64,000 bases of DNA from Streptomyces griseoluteus (GTDB taxonomy: Bacteria; Actinomycetota; Actinomycetes; Streptomycetales; Streptomycetaceae), in the NCBI GenBank assembly GCA_000717735.1, contig JOBE01000035.1:1-64000 (forward strand). Reading direction: 5' to 3'. The notes beneath the pieces are model-generated. The model saw nothing but the letters and a program-made list of their open reading frames with translations, was not told where the DNA came from and made no database searches. Below, one piece after another: positions 30,299 through 39,433 of this stretch. Both the position numbers and the translations under genes were made by a program. How positions within the stretch are numbered: position 1 is the first letter of the stretch; each line of letters begins with the position of its first letter.

Positions 30299-31018
30299 GT
30301 GACCGTCCCCGTACCCCAGTACGTGCCGGACTTCCGGCCCACCCACGTCGTACCGCGTGCCGGTCTCGCCGCCTGGGAGGCGCCGGACCCGGCGCTGCCC
30401 ACGGTGCCGCTCGACGCGTTCCTTCCGGTGCGCCTCGAGGAGCGGGCCGGCGACTGGGGGCGGATCCTGTGCTCCAACGGCTGGGGGGCATGGGTCGACG
30501 CCCGGCTCCTCGTCGCCGTCCCCGACGACCCTCCGGCGGCGGGCGGGCCGCTCACCAGGACCGCCGATCCCCGCCCGCTGATCGCCCGCGCCGAGGACGC
30601 CCTCGGCCGCTACCGGCGCGCCGCCGAGGAGCTGGGGGCGGGCCGCCTCGACGGCGAGGGCTTCCGGCTGCGCACCCGCGGGCTGCGGGTGGGCATGGTC
30701 GTCGACGGCGAGTCGGTGTGGCTGTACGACGCGGAGCACGAGCGCTGGGTGTACTGCGACGGGGTGGGACTGAGTACGTACGCCGCTTCCGCCGCGCCCT
30801 CGCTCGCCGGGGCCACGGGCCCGGGGCCCTCACCGTCCCCTGCACCTGCACCTGCGCCTTCACCCACCGTCGTGGCCGTGCCGGCCGAGGAACCCGCCGG
30901 CCCGCCCGCGCCCGTGCACGAACCGACCCAGGTGGTGCTGATCGGCGACCCGCCCACACCCGGGCCGCCGCCGACGCAGGTCGTGGAGCGGCCTCCCGAC
31001 GAGGCCGGTGACGACTGA
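30299..31018 (+). CDS. SH3-like domain protein between the FHA-ABC exporter and the kinase
   Basis: A 239-aa protein starting at GTG 30299, four nt after the transporter stop. Residues 12-80 look like a bacterial SH3 fold (GLAAWEAPDPALPTVPLDAFLPVRLEERAGDWGRILCSNGWGAWVDARLLV). A helical middle (AEDALGRYRRAAEELGAG) and a DGESVWLYDAEHERWVYCDG segment follow, and then a Pro-rich tail. No signal peptide or membrane helix, so it is cytosolic. Its stop overlaps the kinase start (TGATG). The position suggests an adaptor between kinase and transporter; this is inference. Confidence 0.75.
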   Translation: MTVPVPQYVPDFRPTHVVPRAGLAAWEAPDPALPTVPLDAFLPVRLEERAGDWGRILCSNGWGAWVDARLLVAVPDDPPAAGGPLTRTADPRPLIARAEDALGRYRRAAEELGAGRLDGEGFRLRTRGLRVGMVVDGESVWLYDAEHERWVYCDGVGLSTYAASAAPSLAGATGPGPSPSPAPAPAPSPTVVAVPAEEPAGPPAPVHEPTQVVLIGDPPTPGPPPTQVVERPPDEAGDD

Positions 31019-32013
31019 TGGCCGGCGGGCCGCGCGACGACGCCGACGCCGACCTCCCCGCGGGCCGTCCCTCGGGACTCCTCGGCAAGGAGATCGCGGG
31101 CTACCGGGTGGAGGGCGAGATCGGCCGCGGCGGCATGGCGGTCGTGTACCGGGCGCGGGACCTGCGGCTCGACCGGACGGTGGCGCTCAAGCTGCTCGCC
31201 CCCGAACTGGCCCGCAACGACACCTTCCGCAAGCGTTTCGCGCACGAGTCGCGGGTCGCCGCCTCGATCGACCACCCCCACATCGTGCCGGTCTTCGAGG
31301 CGGGCGAGACGGAGGGCGTGCTGTACATCGCCATGCGGTACGTGGCGGGGCAGGACCTGGTGGCCCTGCTCGACCGCGAGGGGCCGCTGCCGCCCGTGAA
31401 GGCGGGGCGGATCGCCGTACAGATCGCCTCGGCCCTGGACGCCGCACACGCGCACGACCTGGTGCACCGGGACGTGAAGCCCGGCAACATCCTGGTCGCC
31501 GAGGGCACCGACCGCGACCACCCCGAGCACGTGTACCTCACGGACTTCGGGCTGACGAAGAAGTCGCTGTCGCTCACCGGCTTCACCACGGTGGGCGAGT
31601 TCGTCGGCACCCTCGACTACGTGGCTCCCGAGCAGATCTCCGGGAAGCCGGTGGACGGCCGCTGCGACGTGTACAGCCTGGCGTGCGTGGTGTTCGAGAC
31701 CCTGGTGGGGGCGCCGCCGTTCCGTCGTGACACCGACTGGGCGGTGCTGTGGGCGCAGCAGTACGATCCGCCGCCCCCGCTGTCCGAGGCGCGGCCGGGG
31801 CTGCCGGAGGCGGCGGACTCGGTGTTCGCGAAGGCGCTGGCGAAGACGCCCGACGAGCGGTACGGCACCTGTCTGGAGTTCGTCGCCGCACTGCGTACCG
31901 CCCTGGCCACGGGCGACGCCGGTACCGGGCCCGTGGTGGCGAAGGCGCCCGAGCCGCTCGGCCCGCCGCCGGACCCGCCGGCGTGGGCGCGGCCGGTGTT
32001 CCGCGTGTTGTGA
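31018..32013 (+). CDS. Serine/threonine protein kinase, soluble, PknF-like context
   Basis: A 331-aa Hanks-type kinase: glycine loop GRGGMA (37-42), lysine K58, HRDVKPGN (150-157), DFG (176-178) and GTLDYVAPEQ (197-206). The domain ends at about residue 295 and only a short Pro-rich tail follows, so the membrane helix and outer sensor found in PknB, PknF and similar kinases are missing. TGATG overlap couples it to the SH3-like gene. In mycobacteria PknF phosphorylates Rv1747; here the same task would fall to this soluble kinase, perhaps through its SH3-like neighbour. Confidence 0.92.
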   Translation: MAGGPRDDADADLPAGRPSGLLGKEIAGYRVEGEIGRGGMAVVYRARDLRLDRTVALKLLAPELARNDTFRKRFAHESRVAASIDHPHIVPVFEAGETEGVLYIAMRYVAGQDLVALLDREGPLPPVKAGRIAVQIASALDAAHAHDLVHRDVKPGNILVAEGTDRDHPEHVYLTDFGLTKKSLSLTGFTTVGEFVGTLDYVAPEQISGKPVDGRCDVYSLACVVFETLVGAPPFRRDTDWAVLWAQQYDPPPPLSEARPGLPEAADSVFAKALAKTPDERYGTCLEFVAALRTALATGDAGTGPVVAKAPEPLGPPPDPPAWARPVFRVL

Positions 32014-32087
32014 CGGGAGCTGACGGGCGTGCTGTGACGGGCGATAACTTGTGCGGCGGCACAGCAGATCGACCACGGGGGATCCCC

Positions 32088-32753
32088 ATGCGGTACCGCT
32101 TCACGTCCTACCACCCGGCGAGTGACGCCGAGGCAGCCGTCCAGGACGGCACCCGGCTCGGCGGCCGGCCGCACTGGCTGGCGGAGCCGCAGTGGCCGGT
32201 CGACCCGTACGAGGACGAACTCGCCGCGTTCATGGGGCAGTTCCGGGTCTCGGCGGCGGACGGCGGCGGGGGCGGGGGCCGGATGGTGTACCTGTTCGCC
32301 ATCGGGTTCTCCGGGGAACACGCCACCGTCGTCCAGCCGGACGGGCGGGTCACCGAGTCCTTCGAGACACGGGCGACGGCCACCGGGCCGACCGAACTGG
32401 ACCGGGTCCACCTGCTCAGGGTGGAGGAGGAGGTGGACTTCTCCCGCGTCGAGCGGGAACTGGAGCCGGTCGAGGGCGAAGACGCGGAGGATCGGGAGTG
32501 GCGGCTGGCGGAGCTGCTGGGAGAGCGGCGGAAGGACGCCACGGGCGGCATCCGGATGAACCAGCTCGGCGGCCCCGACGTGGCTCCGGTCTGGCTGCAG
32601 GGCGACGGGCGGCCGGGCGAGGGCTGGCAGCTCGTCGCGCAGTTCGACTCCCGCCAACTGCCCTTCGAGGTCAATTTCGGCGGCGACGGGGTCGGTTACC
32701 TGTTCCTCTCGCCGGACGGGGAGAGCGCGGAGTTCTTCTTCCAGAGCTGCTGA
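32088..32753 (+). CDS. YwqG/DUF1963-like protein
   Basis: A 221-aa acidic soluble protein. GGRPHWLAEPQWPVD (25-39) and the C-terminal WQLVAQFDSRQLPFEVNFGGDGVGYLFLSPDGESAEFFFQSC resemble the DUF1963/YwqG fold, which folds like an internal duplication with beta-hairpins. ATG 32088 follows an AT-rich region and GGGGG. Function unknown. It is 74 nt after the kinase and could be the end of that operon or a separate unit. Confidence 0.7.
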   Translation: MRYRFTSYHPASDAEAAVQDGTRLGGRPHWLAEPQWPVDPYEDELAAFMGQFRVSAADGGGGGGRMVYLFAIGFSGEHATVVQPDGRVTESFETRATATGPTELDRVHLLRVEEEVDFSRVERELEPVEGEDAEDREWRLAELLGERRKDATGGIRMNQLGGPDVAPVWLQGDGRPGEGWQLVAQFDSRQLPFEVNFGGDGVGYLFLSPDGESAEFFFQSC

Positions 32754-32806
32754 GCCGAGGGGTACCGCCAGGTGCGCCGGGCGTCCTGATCCGACCGGAC
32801 CCGGGG

Positions 32807-34162
32807 CTACGCGCCGGGCGGAGGCGGCGGTGGTGCGTCGACCGCGTCGACCTCGCCCCTCCGGTGCACGCGGGACGCGAGGAGCCCGCCGAGGAAGCCG
32901 AAGAACAGGCCCCAGAGGAGGGCGAAGCCGGCCGTCTTCCAGAGGTGCGGGCGCAGGACGACCTCGCCGCCCAGCGAGTCGAGGTCGCCGATGCCGAGGA
33001 TCGAGAGGCCGAAGCGGGCCTCGACCAGGGTGACGGGGGCGACGACCAGCATGGTCAGCGCGAACGCCACCCCGAGGTGCAGGGCGTGCTGCCAGAGCCG
33101 GATCCTGGCCGGGGAGCGGACGGCCGCCACGAAGGCCACGGCGAGGACCAGGACGGCGGCGACGGGGAGCAGCCACCAGGCCCTTCCGTCCTGGGCGGCG
33201 AGGGAGCCCAGGTCGATCGTGGAGAGGTCGGGGGTGTCGCCCGTGCCACCGCCCTGCCGGAGGACGGCGTCGAGGACCTGTGGCATGGGCAGCCCGAACG
33301 GCCCCTCGACGCGGCCCTCCCAGGAGCCGCCGATGCCCACGCCGAGGGCGAGCCAGGCGACGTTGGGCAGGCCGAGCAGCACGACGGCGAGCGTCTCGGC
33401 GGCGTGCCCCTTGGTCGCCGCCACGACGAGGCCGATGACCAGGCCCAAGGCCACGTACGCGAGCACCAGGAGGAGCATCGCGTGGGCCGCCGGCCGGACG
33501 GGCTCCTGGTAGCGGACCAGGCGGGGCGGCAGCGGGGTCCTGCGGGAGACCAGCAGGGCGATGAGAAGGACGCCGAGGATCCACAGGAGGCCGTAGAACA
33601 GGGTGGGGCCGAGATCGGTGCGGAATCCGACGGTCGGGTTCACGGCGTCGAGCAGCTCGCCGAAGAGGTCTTCGAGGGACGATCCCTCCCGTTCGCCGCC
33701 GCCCAGGGTGATCGGGAAGTCGTGCCGGGCGAGCGCGGAGAGGCCCGCGAGGGCTGCCAGCCAGAGCACGACGGTGCTCGCGGCGCGCAGCAGGAGTTCG
33801 CGGGTGCCGGTCACGGCGTGGTGGCGCAGCGGGAACAGGAAGCAGAAGCCGGTGACCAGTGCGCCCACCAGGGTGACGGTGAGGGGCATGGCGGTCAGTT
33901 CGGCCTGGGTTCCGGCGAGGGCTCCGGCGTCGCCGGAGAGCTCGACCTTGCCGCCCGCGGCCATGACGACGACCGCCGCCAGGACGGCGGCGAAACCGCC
34001 GGGGAGGTCGGCCGCGCCCGCGGCCCAGAGGCCGAGGCCGGCCGTGAGGCCCATGGCGAGGAACCCGGCGACCACCGCCGCCAGGGCGTGGAGGCCGATG
34101 CGGGCGAGGAGCCCGGTCGAGGTCGCGGCGGGCCGCGTGGAGGTGGGGAGCCGACTGCTCAC
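32807..34162 (-). CDS. Streptophobe family integral membrane protein
   Basis: A 451-aa membrane protein with about ten hydrophobic helices, rich in Ala, Leu and Gly. It matches what I know of the Streptomyces streptophobe family in length and in the pattern GLHALAAVVAGFLAMGLTAGLGLWAAGAADLPGGFAAVLAAVVVMAAGGKVEL near the N-terminus. GTG 34162 (VSSRLPTSTRP) is the preferred start. The family has no known function. It converges with the YwqG-like gene and is divergent from DUF6777. Confidence 0.8.
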   Translation of the reverse strand: MSSRLPTSTRPAATSTGLLARIGLHALAAVVAGFLAMGLTAGLGLWAAGAADLPGGFAAVLAAVVVMAAGGKVELSGDAGALAGTQAELTAMPLTVTLVGALVTGFCFLFPLRHHAVTGTRELLLRAASTVVLWLAALAGLSALARHDFPITLGGGEREGSSLEDLFGELLDAVNPTVGFRTDLGPTLFYGLLWILGVLLIALLVSRRTPLPPRLVRYQEPVRPAAHAMLLLVLAYVALGLVIGLVVAATKGHAAETLAVVLLGLPNVAWLALGVGIGGSWEGRVEGPFGLPMPQVLDAVLRQGGGTGDTPDLSTIDLGSLAAQDGRAWWLLPVAAVLVLAVAFVAAVRSPARIRLWQHALHLGVAFALTMLVVAPVTLVEARFGLSILGIGDLDSLGGEVVLRPHLWKTAGFALLWGLFFGFLGGLLASRVHRRGEVDAVDAPPPPPPGA

Positions 34163-34210
34163 CCTGCCCACGCTAGTACGGGGGGCGGTCGGCCGCAGTA
34201 CCGCTGACGG

Positions 34211-34228
34211 CCGTCCGTGCGCGGACGG
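34211..34228. repeat. Short perfect hairpin in divergent intergenic region
   Basis: CCGTCCG-TGCG-CGGACGG lies between the divergent streptophobe and DUF6777 genes and may be an operator. Confidence 0.35.
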
Positions 34229-34297
34229 TGGCCTCCGCTTGCGTGAGGGCACTGTTCGGCGCACACAATGGGCCCGGAACGGAAGAAAGGGAAAAAC

Positions 34298-35779
34298 GTG
34301 ACTTCCCACCCGCCGTCCGGCCCCCCGTCGGTTCCTCCCGCAGGTCCCCCCTCGGGCCCCCTCTCGGGCCCGAGCACACGCCCCGGTACCGCCGGTCCCC
34401 CACCGCCGCCCGGACCGCCCACGGGTGGTTCGGGGGGCGGCTCGGGCGGTGGCGGCTCGTCCGGCGGAGGCGGCGGAGGCGGCGGTCCCGGAGGCGGCGG
34501 TTCGGGCGCTCCCGGGAACGGCGGCGCCGGCAAGGGCCCCTGGTGGCGTTCCGTCCCGAAGGTCGCCTCGGTCACCGCGGTCGCGGTGGCGGCCGCGGCC
34601 CTGGCCGTCGTCCTCACGAACAGCCCAGGCGGGGGCGGCTCGGCCGGCTCCGGTGGCGGCGAGGTCTTCCTGCAGAACGCCGCCGCGTCGGGGCCCGACC
34701 CGTTCACCCGGTCGACGGCCCGCGCCGACGCCACGTCCGCCCCGCCGGCCTCGCTGCCACCCCGTACCGCGTCGGCCGCCACCGAGGTCTCGGGGTCCAC
34801 CCCCGGTCTCTACGGCGGGACGCAGTCCGCGGCCAGCTGCGATGTGGAGCAGCAGGTGCGCTACCTCTCCGCGGAGCCCTCGAAGAACGCGGCGTTCGCC
34901 TCGGTCATGGGCATCTCCGCCGGTGACGTGCCGCGCTACCTCCGCTCCCTCACCCCGCTCCAGCTCCGGGCCGACACCCGGGTGACGAACCACGGCTTCC
35001 GGGACGGCTCCGCCACCACCTACCAGGCGGTACTCCAGGCCGGGACGGCAGTCATGGTCGACGGCCGCGGAGTGCCCCGGGTCCGCTGCGCCTGCGGCAA
35101 TCCTCTGACCGATCCGGTGCCGCAGAAGGAGCCGCGGACCACGGGGACGCCGTGGCAGGGCTACAACACCTCCCAGGTGGTCGTGGTGGCGCCCTCGGTG
35201 ACGGTCGTGAACGTCTTCGTGGTGTACGACCCCCGGGACGACAGCTGGTTCGCACGGAAGCACGGCGACACCGGGCGGCACGACAAGCCGACCCCGCCGC
35301 CTCCCCCGCCGCCGACCCGGTCGCCCTCGACCTCGGCATCGCCGTCCACCTCGACGTCCCCTTCCGTCTCGCCGTCGTCGCCGGTGCCGTGCGTGACGGT
35401 GACGGGCACGGAGACCCCGCCGCCGATCAACGGGATCACGCCGTCGCCCTGCCCCGCGACCCTCTCCCCCTCGGCGTCGACGTCGTCGCCGACGTCCTCA
35501 CCGCCGACGTCCCCTCCGGACACGTCCCCGTCGACCGACACGTCCCCGCCCGACTCCTCGCCGGCGACCGAGTCGTCGGCTCCGGAGTCCGCACCCGTGA
35601 CGGACAGTACGGACGGTACGGACAGCTCGGCGTCGGTCAGTTCGCCCGCGAGTGTCTCCCCGCTGTCGCCCCCGGCGGACTCCGGGACGGCCTCGGACTC
35701 CTCCTCGGTTCCGGCCCCCGGACCCGGAGGCGCACCGTGGGCCCGGTCCGCCGTGCCCGACCGTCAGCCCTTGGTCTGA
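34298..35779 (+). CDS. DUF6777-like, proline/serine-rich membrane-anchored protein
   Basis: A 493-aa protein. A Pro/Gly-rich cytosolic N-terminus (residues 1-80) leads to one membrane helix (KVASVTAVAVAAAALAVVLTNS), then an outer domain of about 200 residues with CDVEQQVRYLSAEPSKNAAFASVMGI, SLTPLQLRADTRVTNHGF and three cysteines, and last a long Pro/Ser/Thr-rich tail that is probably wall-spanning or glycosylated. GTG 34298 with GAAAGGGA upstream is preferred to ATG 34268. The core matches the Streptomyces DUF6777 type; function unknown. Its last 16 nt overlap the microprotein gene on the other strand. Confidence 0.8.
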   Translation: MTSHPPSGPPSVPPAGPPSGPLSGPSTRPGTAGPPPPPGPPTGGSGGGSGGGGSSGGGGGGGGPGGGGSGAPGNGGAGKGPWWRSVPKVASVTAVAVAAAALAVVLTNSPGGGGSAGSGGGEVFLQNAAASGPDPFTRSTARADATSAPPASLPPRTASAATEVSGSTPGLYGGTQSAASCDVEQQVRYLSAEPSKNAAFASVMGISAGDVPRYLRSLTPLQLRADTRVTNHGFRDGSATTYQAVLQAGTAVMVDGRGVPRVRCACGNPLTDPVPQKEPRTTGTPWQGYNTSQVVVVAPSVTVVNVFVVYDPRDDSWFARKHGDTGRHDKPTPPPPPPPTRSPSTSASPSTSTSPSVSPSSPVPCVTVTGTETPPPINGITPSPCPATLSPSASTSSPTSSPPTSPPDTSPSTDTSPPDSSPATESSAPESAPVTDSTDGTDSSASVSSPASVSPLSPPADSGTASDSSSVPAPGPGGAPWARSAVPDRQPLV

Positions 35780-35934
35780 GGCCCCGGGACGCGCGGCCTT
35801 CGGCCCCCTTCGGGGATGACGAGGGGCGTACCGACCACCGGGCAGGCGCCGATCGGCAAGGGGCGGGCCACCGGCTCCTCCGCCTGCCGCTGCCACCTCC
35901 GCTCCTCACGGTCGGTGAAGTGCCCGGACATCAT
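35764..35934 (-). CDS. 56-aa microprotein divergent from the MocR-type regulator
   Basis: A short gene starting ATGATG at 35934/35931 behind a strong AAAGGAG. The product MMSGHFTDREERRWQRQAEE... is charged at its N-terminus and Pro/Arg-rich later, without a membrane helix or known motif. The strong ribosome binding site and its position beyond an 11-bp inverted-repeat operator shared with the MocR gene argue that it is real and co-regulated. Function unknown. Confidence 0.6.
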   Translation of the reverse strand: MMSGHFTDREERRWQRQAEEPVARPLPIGACPVVGTPLVIPEGGRRPRVPGPQTKG

Positions 35935-35986
35935 TCGTCTCCTTTCCCCTGAAGGTGGCACCAGACCACTGAGAAGGAGTCTGTAA

Positions 35987-36028
35987 CCTTATTGGCCTGG
36001 ACAGCAGGGCCAATAAGGAGTGATTGGC
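35987..36028. promoter_or_regulatory. MocR-type operator: inverted repeat plus third half-site
   Basis: CCTTATTGGCC (35987-35997) and GGCCAATAAGG (36008-36018) are a perfect 11-bp inverted repeat with 10-bp spacer; a further ATTGGC lies at 36023-36028 in direct orientation with the first. The repeat overlaps the AAGGAG ribosome binding site of the MocR gene and sits between it and the divergent microprotein, as expected of an autoregulatory operator. Confidence 0.65.
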
Positions 36029-37498
36029 ATGGCAGTGGCACGTGTGGTCCACACAGCGGACCGGACCCTGACGGGCCGCCAGCTGGCGACGCTCCTCACC
36101 CCGCCGCCCGAAGGCCGGTTCGGCTACCGCGAGCTGGCCCGGGCCGTGCGGGAGGCCCTGCTCGACGGCCGGGTGGCGCTGCGGATGCGGCTGCCGGCCG
36201 AACGGGAGCTCGCCACGGTGCTCGCCGTCAGCCGGACGACGGTCACCGGGGCGTACGACCTGCTGCGGGAGAGCGGTTACGCGCACAGCCGGCGCGGCTC
36301 GGGAACCTGGACGGCGCTCCCGGAGGGCCAGGCGCCGACCGCCCTCGGCGCCTTCCACGACGACGACGGGGCGACCATCGACCTCGCTCTCGCCGCGCCG
36401 CAGGCACCGGCGGAGGAACTCGCCGCCGCGCTCGCGTCGGCCGCCGCGGAACTCCCCCGCTACGCGGGCTCGCAGGGCTACCACCCGTACGGGCTGCCCG
36501 CGCTGCGCGCCGCCGTCGCCGCGCGCTACACCGCCCGCGGCGTGCCGACCCTCCCGGAGCAGATCCTCGTCACCACGGGCGCACAGCAGGCGGTGTCACT
36601 GGTGCTGACGCTGCTCGGCCGGCCCGGTGACCGGGTGCTCGCCGAGAACCCCTCGTACACCAACGCCCTCGACGCGATGCGGGGGCGCATGCTGCGCGTC
36701 ACCCCTGTGCCCGTCACCGAGGCCGGCTGGGACACCGGGCTCGTGGACGCGGCGCTCCGGCAGACCGCGCCGCGCCTGGCCTATCTGATCCCGGACTTCC
36801 ACAACCCGACCGGCCGTCTCATGCCGCAGGAGCAGCGTCGTGACATCGCACGGGCGGCGCGGGCCACCGGCACCTGGCTCGTCGTGGACGAGACGCTGAC
36901 GGACATCGCCCTGGACGTGCCCGCGCCCCTGCCGTTCGCGGCGGCGGCCGCCGGCGGCGACAGCGAGCAGATCGTCTCCGTCGGCTCGCTGAGCAAGAGC
37001 TGCTGGGGCGGGCTGCGGGTCGGCTGGGTACGGGCCGCCTCCCGGGTCGTGACCGAGCTCGCCCGGGTCCGGATCACCGCCGACCTGTCCGGTTCCGTAC
37101 TGGACCAGCTGGTGGCCGTCGCCCTGATGGACCGCCTCGACGTGGTCCTGCCGCGGCGGATCGAGGAACTGCGGCTGCGCCGGGACGCGCTGGCCTCGGC
37201 CCTGTCCCGGCACCTGCCGGAGTGGCGCTGGACGATGCCGCCCGGCGGGATGTGCCTGTGGATCGACCTGGGCCGCCCGGGCGCCTCCGCCCTCGCGGCC
37301 CGCGCCCTGCGGCACGGGGTACGGGTGGAGGGCGGCGCCCGGTTCGGCGTGGACCCGGGCACGCACGAGCACCGGCTGCGCCTGCCGTACACCCTGCCCG
37401 AGGACGTCTACGAACCGGCGGCGGAACGCCTCGCGGCGGCCCTCGACGGCGCGCCGGGCCGCTTCGCGGACCCGGCGCTGCCGGACTGGGTGGCCTGA
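36029..37498 (+). CDS. MocR/PdxR-type GntR regulator with aminotransferase domain
   Basis: A 489-aa fusion of a GntR winged helix (about residues 18-90, FGYRELARAVREALLDGRVALRMRLPAERELATVLAVSRTTVTGAYDLLRESGY) to a class I aminotransferase fold (about 110-480). The PLP lysine is in SVGSLSKSCWGGLRVGW, preceded by YLIPDFHNPTGRL and VDETLTDI. Proteins of this class (GabR, PdxR, MocR, TauR) use PLP or a PLP-bound ligand as effector. ATG 36029 has AAGGAG eight nt upstream; GTG 36020 would lack spacing. Likely target: itself and the divergent microprotein. Effector unknown. Confidence 0.92.
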   Translation: MAVARVVHTADRTLTGRQLATLLTPPPEGRFGYRELARAVREALLDGRVALRMRLPAERELATVLAVSRTTVTGAYDLLRESGYAHSRRGSGTWTALPEGQAPTALGAFHDDDGATIDLALAAPQAPAEELAAALASAAAELPRYAGSQGYHPYGLPALRAAVAARYTARGVPTLPEQILVTTGAQQAVSLVLTLLGRPGDRVLAENPSYTNALDAMRGRMLRVTPVPVTEAGWDTGLVDAALRQTAPRLAYLIPDFHNPTGRLMPQEQRRDIARAARATGTWLVVDETLTDIALDVPAPLPFAAAAAGGDSEQIVSVGSLSKSCWGGLRVGWVRAASRVVTELARVRITADLSGSVLDQLVAVALMDRLDVVLPRRIEELRLRRDALASALSRHLPEWRWTMPPGGMCLWIDLGRPGASALAARALRHGVRVEGGARFGVDPGTHEHRLRLPYTLPEDVYEPAAERLAAALDGAPGRFADPALPDWVA

Positions 37499-37566
37499 CA
37501 GCGGCCGCCGCGTGCGCGGCACTTAATGGGATGCCCGCCCCCGGCGGTCCGTGTACGGTCCACCGA

Positions 37567-38070
37567 GTGGAACCACTGACCGACAAACAGATCCGCTCGT
37601 CCTTCGTGAACTGCACCAAGGGCGAGGCGGCACGCCTCAAGCTGCCGCTCGACTTCTCCGAACTCCCCTGGGATGACCTGGACTTCCTCGGCTGGGTGGA
37701 CCCGGGCGCGCCGCTCCGCGCACACCTGGTCGTCCCCCGCGCGGACGGTCCGGTCGGCGTGAGCCTGCGCGTGCCGGCCTCCGGGCGGACCAGCGCCGTG
37801 AAGTCGAGCATGTGCCAGGTCTGTCTGACCGGGCACGCCTCCTCGGGCGTCACGCTCCTCGTCGCGCCCCTCGCCGGGACCCGGGGCCGCGAGGGGAACA
37901 CGGTCGGGATCTACCTCTGCGCCGACCTGGCCTGCTCCCTCTACGTCCGGGGCCGGCGGCAGCCGAAGCTGCGCGCCCGGCGCCACGAGGAGTCCCTCAC
38001 GCTCGACGAGCAGGTCGCCCGTCTGACGGGCAACCTGGACGCCTTCGTCGACCGGGTGACGGCCGGCTGA
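37567..38070 (+). CDS. FBP domain (treble-clef zinc finger, EF-G-binding-like) protein
   Basis: A 167-aa protein of the FBP family, related to the elongation-factor-G-binding proteins that give fusidic acid resistance in staphylococci. The zinc-binding cysteines are C83 and C86 (MCQVC) and C118 and C123 (LCADLAC). The N-terminus (MEPLTDKQIRSSFVNCTKGEAARLKLP) is family-like. GTG 37567 is the start. Expected to bind EF-G on the ribosome; fusidic acid resistance by this protein is unproven. Confidence 0.88.
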   Translation: MEPLTDKQIRSSFVNCTKGEAARLKLPLDFSELPWDDLDFLGWVDPGAPLRAHLVVPRADGPVGVSLRVPASGRTSAVKSSMCQVCLTGHASSGVTLLVAPLAGTRGREGNTVGIYLCADLACSLYVRGRRQPKLRARRHEESLTLDEQVARLTGNLDAFVDRVTAG

Positions 38071-38110
38071 GAAACCGCGCGGCCACGGCCTGCGCGCGTG
38101 CGGCCTCCGC

Positions 38111-39295
<1,185 letters not shown>

Positions 39296-39352
39296 GGACG
39301 GCCTCCTGGCGGCTGTGGCAACTCGGCGACCGCAGCGTAGCCGTAGATCGGA

Positions 39353-39414
39353 TATTGGATCCAGTATTGAAAATCCGATATCTGAACCGTACGGTCCGAC
39401 GACTGGATCCGATC
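39353..39414. promoter_or_regulatory. Paired GntR-type operators between gcdH and CoA transferase
   Basis: TATTGGATCCAGTA (39353-39366) is a near-perfect dyad around TGGATCCA, and CTGGATCCGATC recurs at 39403-39414. A third imperfect dyad (ATCGGAT...ATCCGAT) spans the first. This 138-bp gap is far richer in AT than its surroundings. The FCD GntR gene two positions downstream is the likely ligand. Confidence 0.5.
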
Positions 39415-39433
39415 GCCAGTGAGGGAGAGCGGA

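Noticed and set aside
28249..30555. A 768-residue minus-strand frame opposite the FHA-ABC gene
   Set aside because: His/Arg/Glu-rich antisense shadow; the plus strand has certain FHA and ABC motifs.
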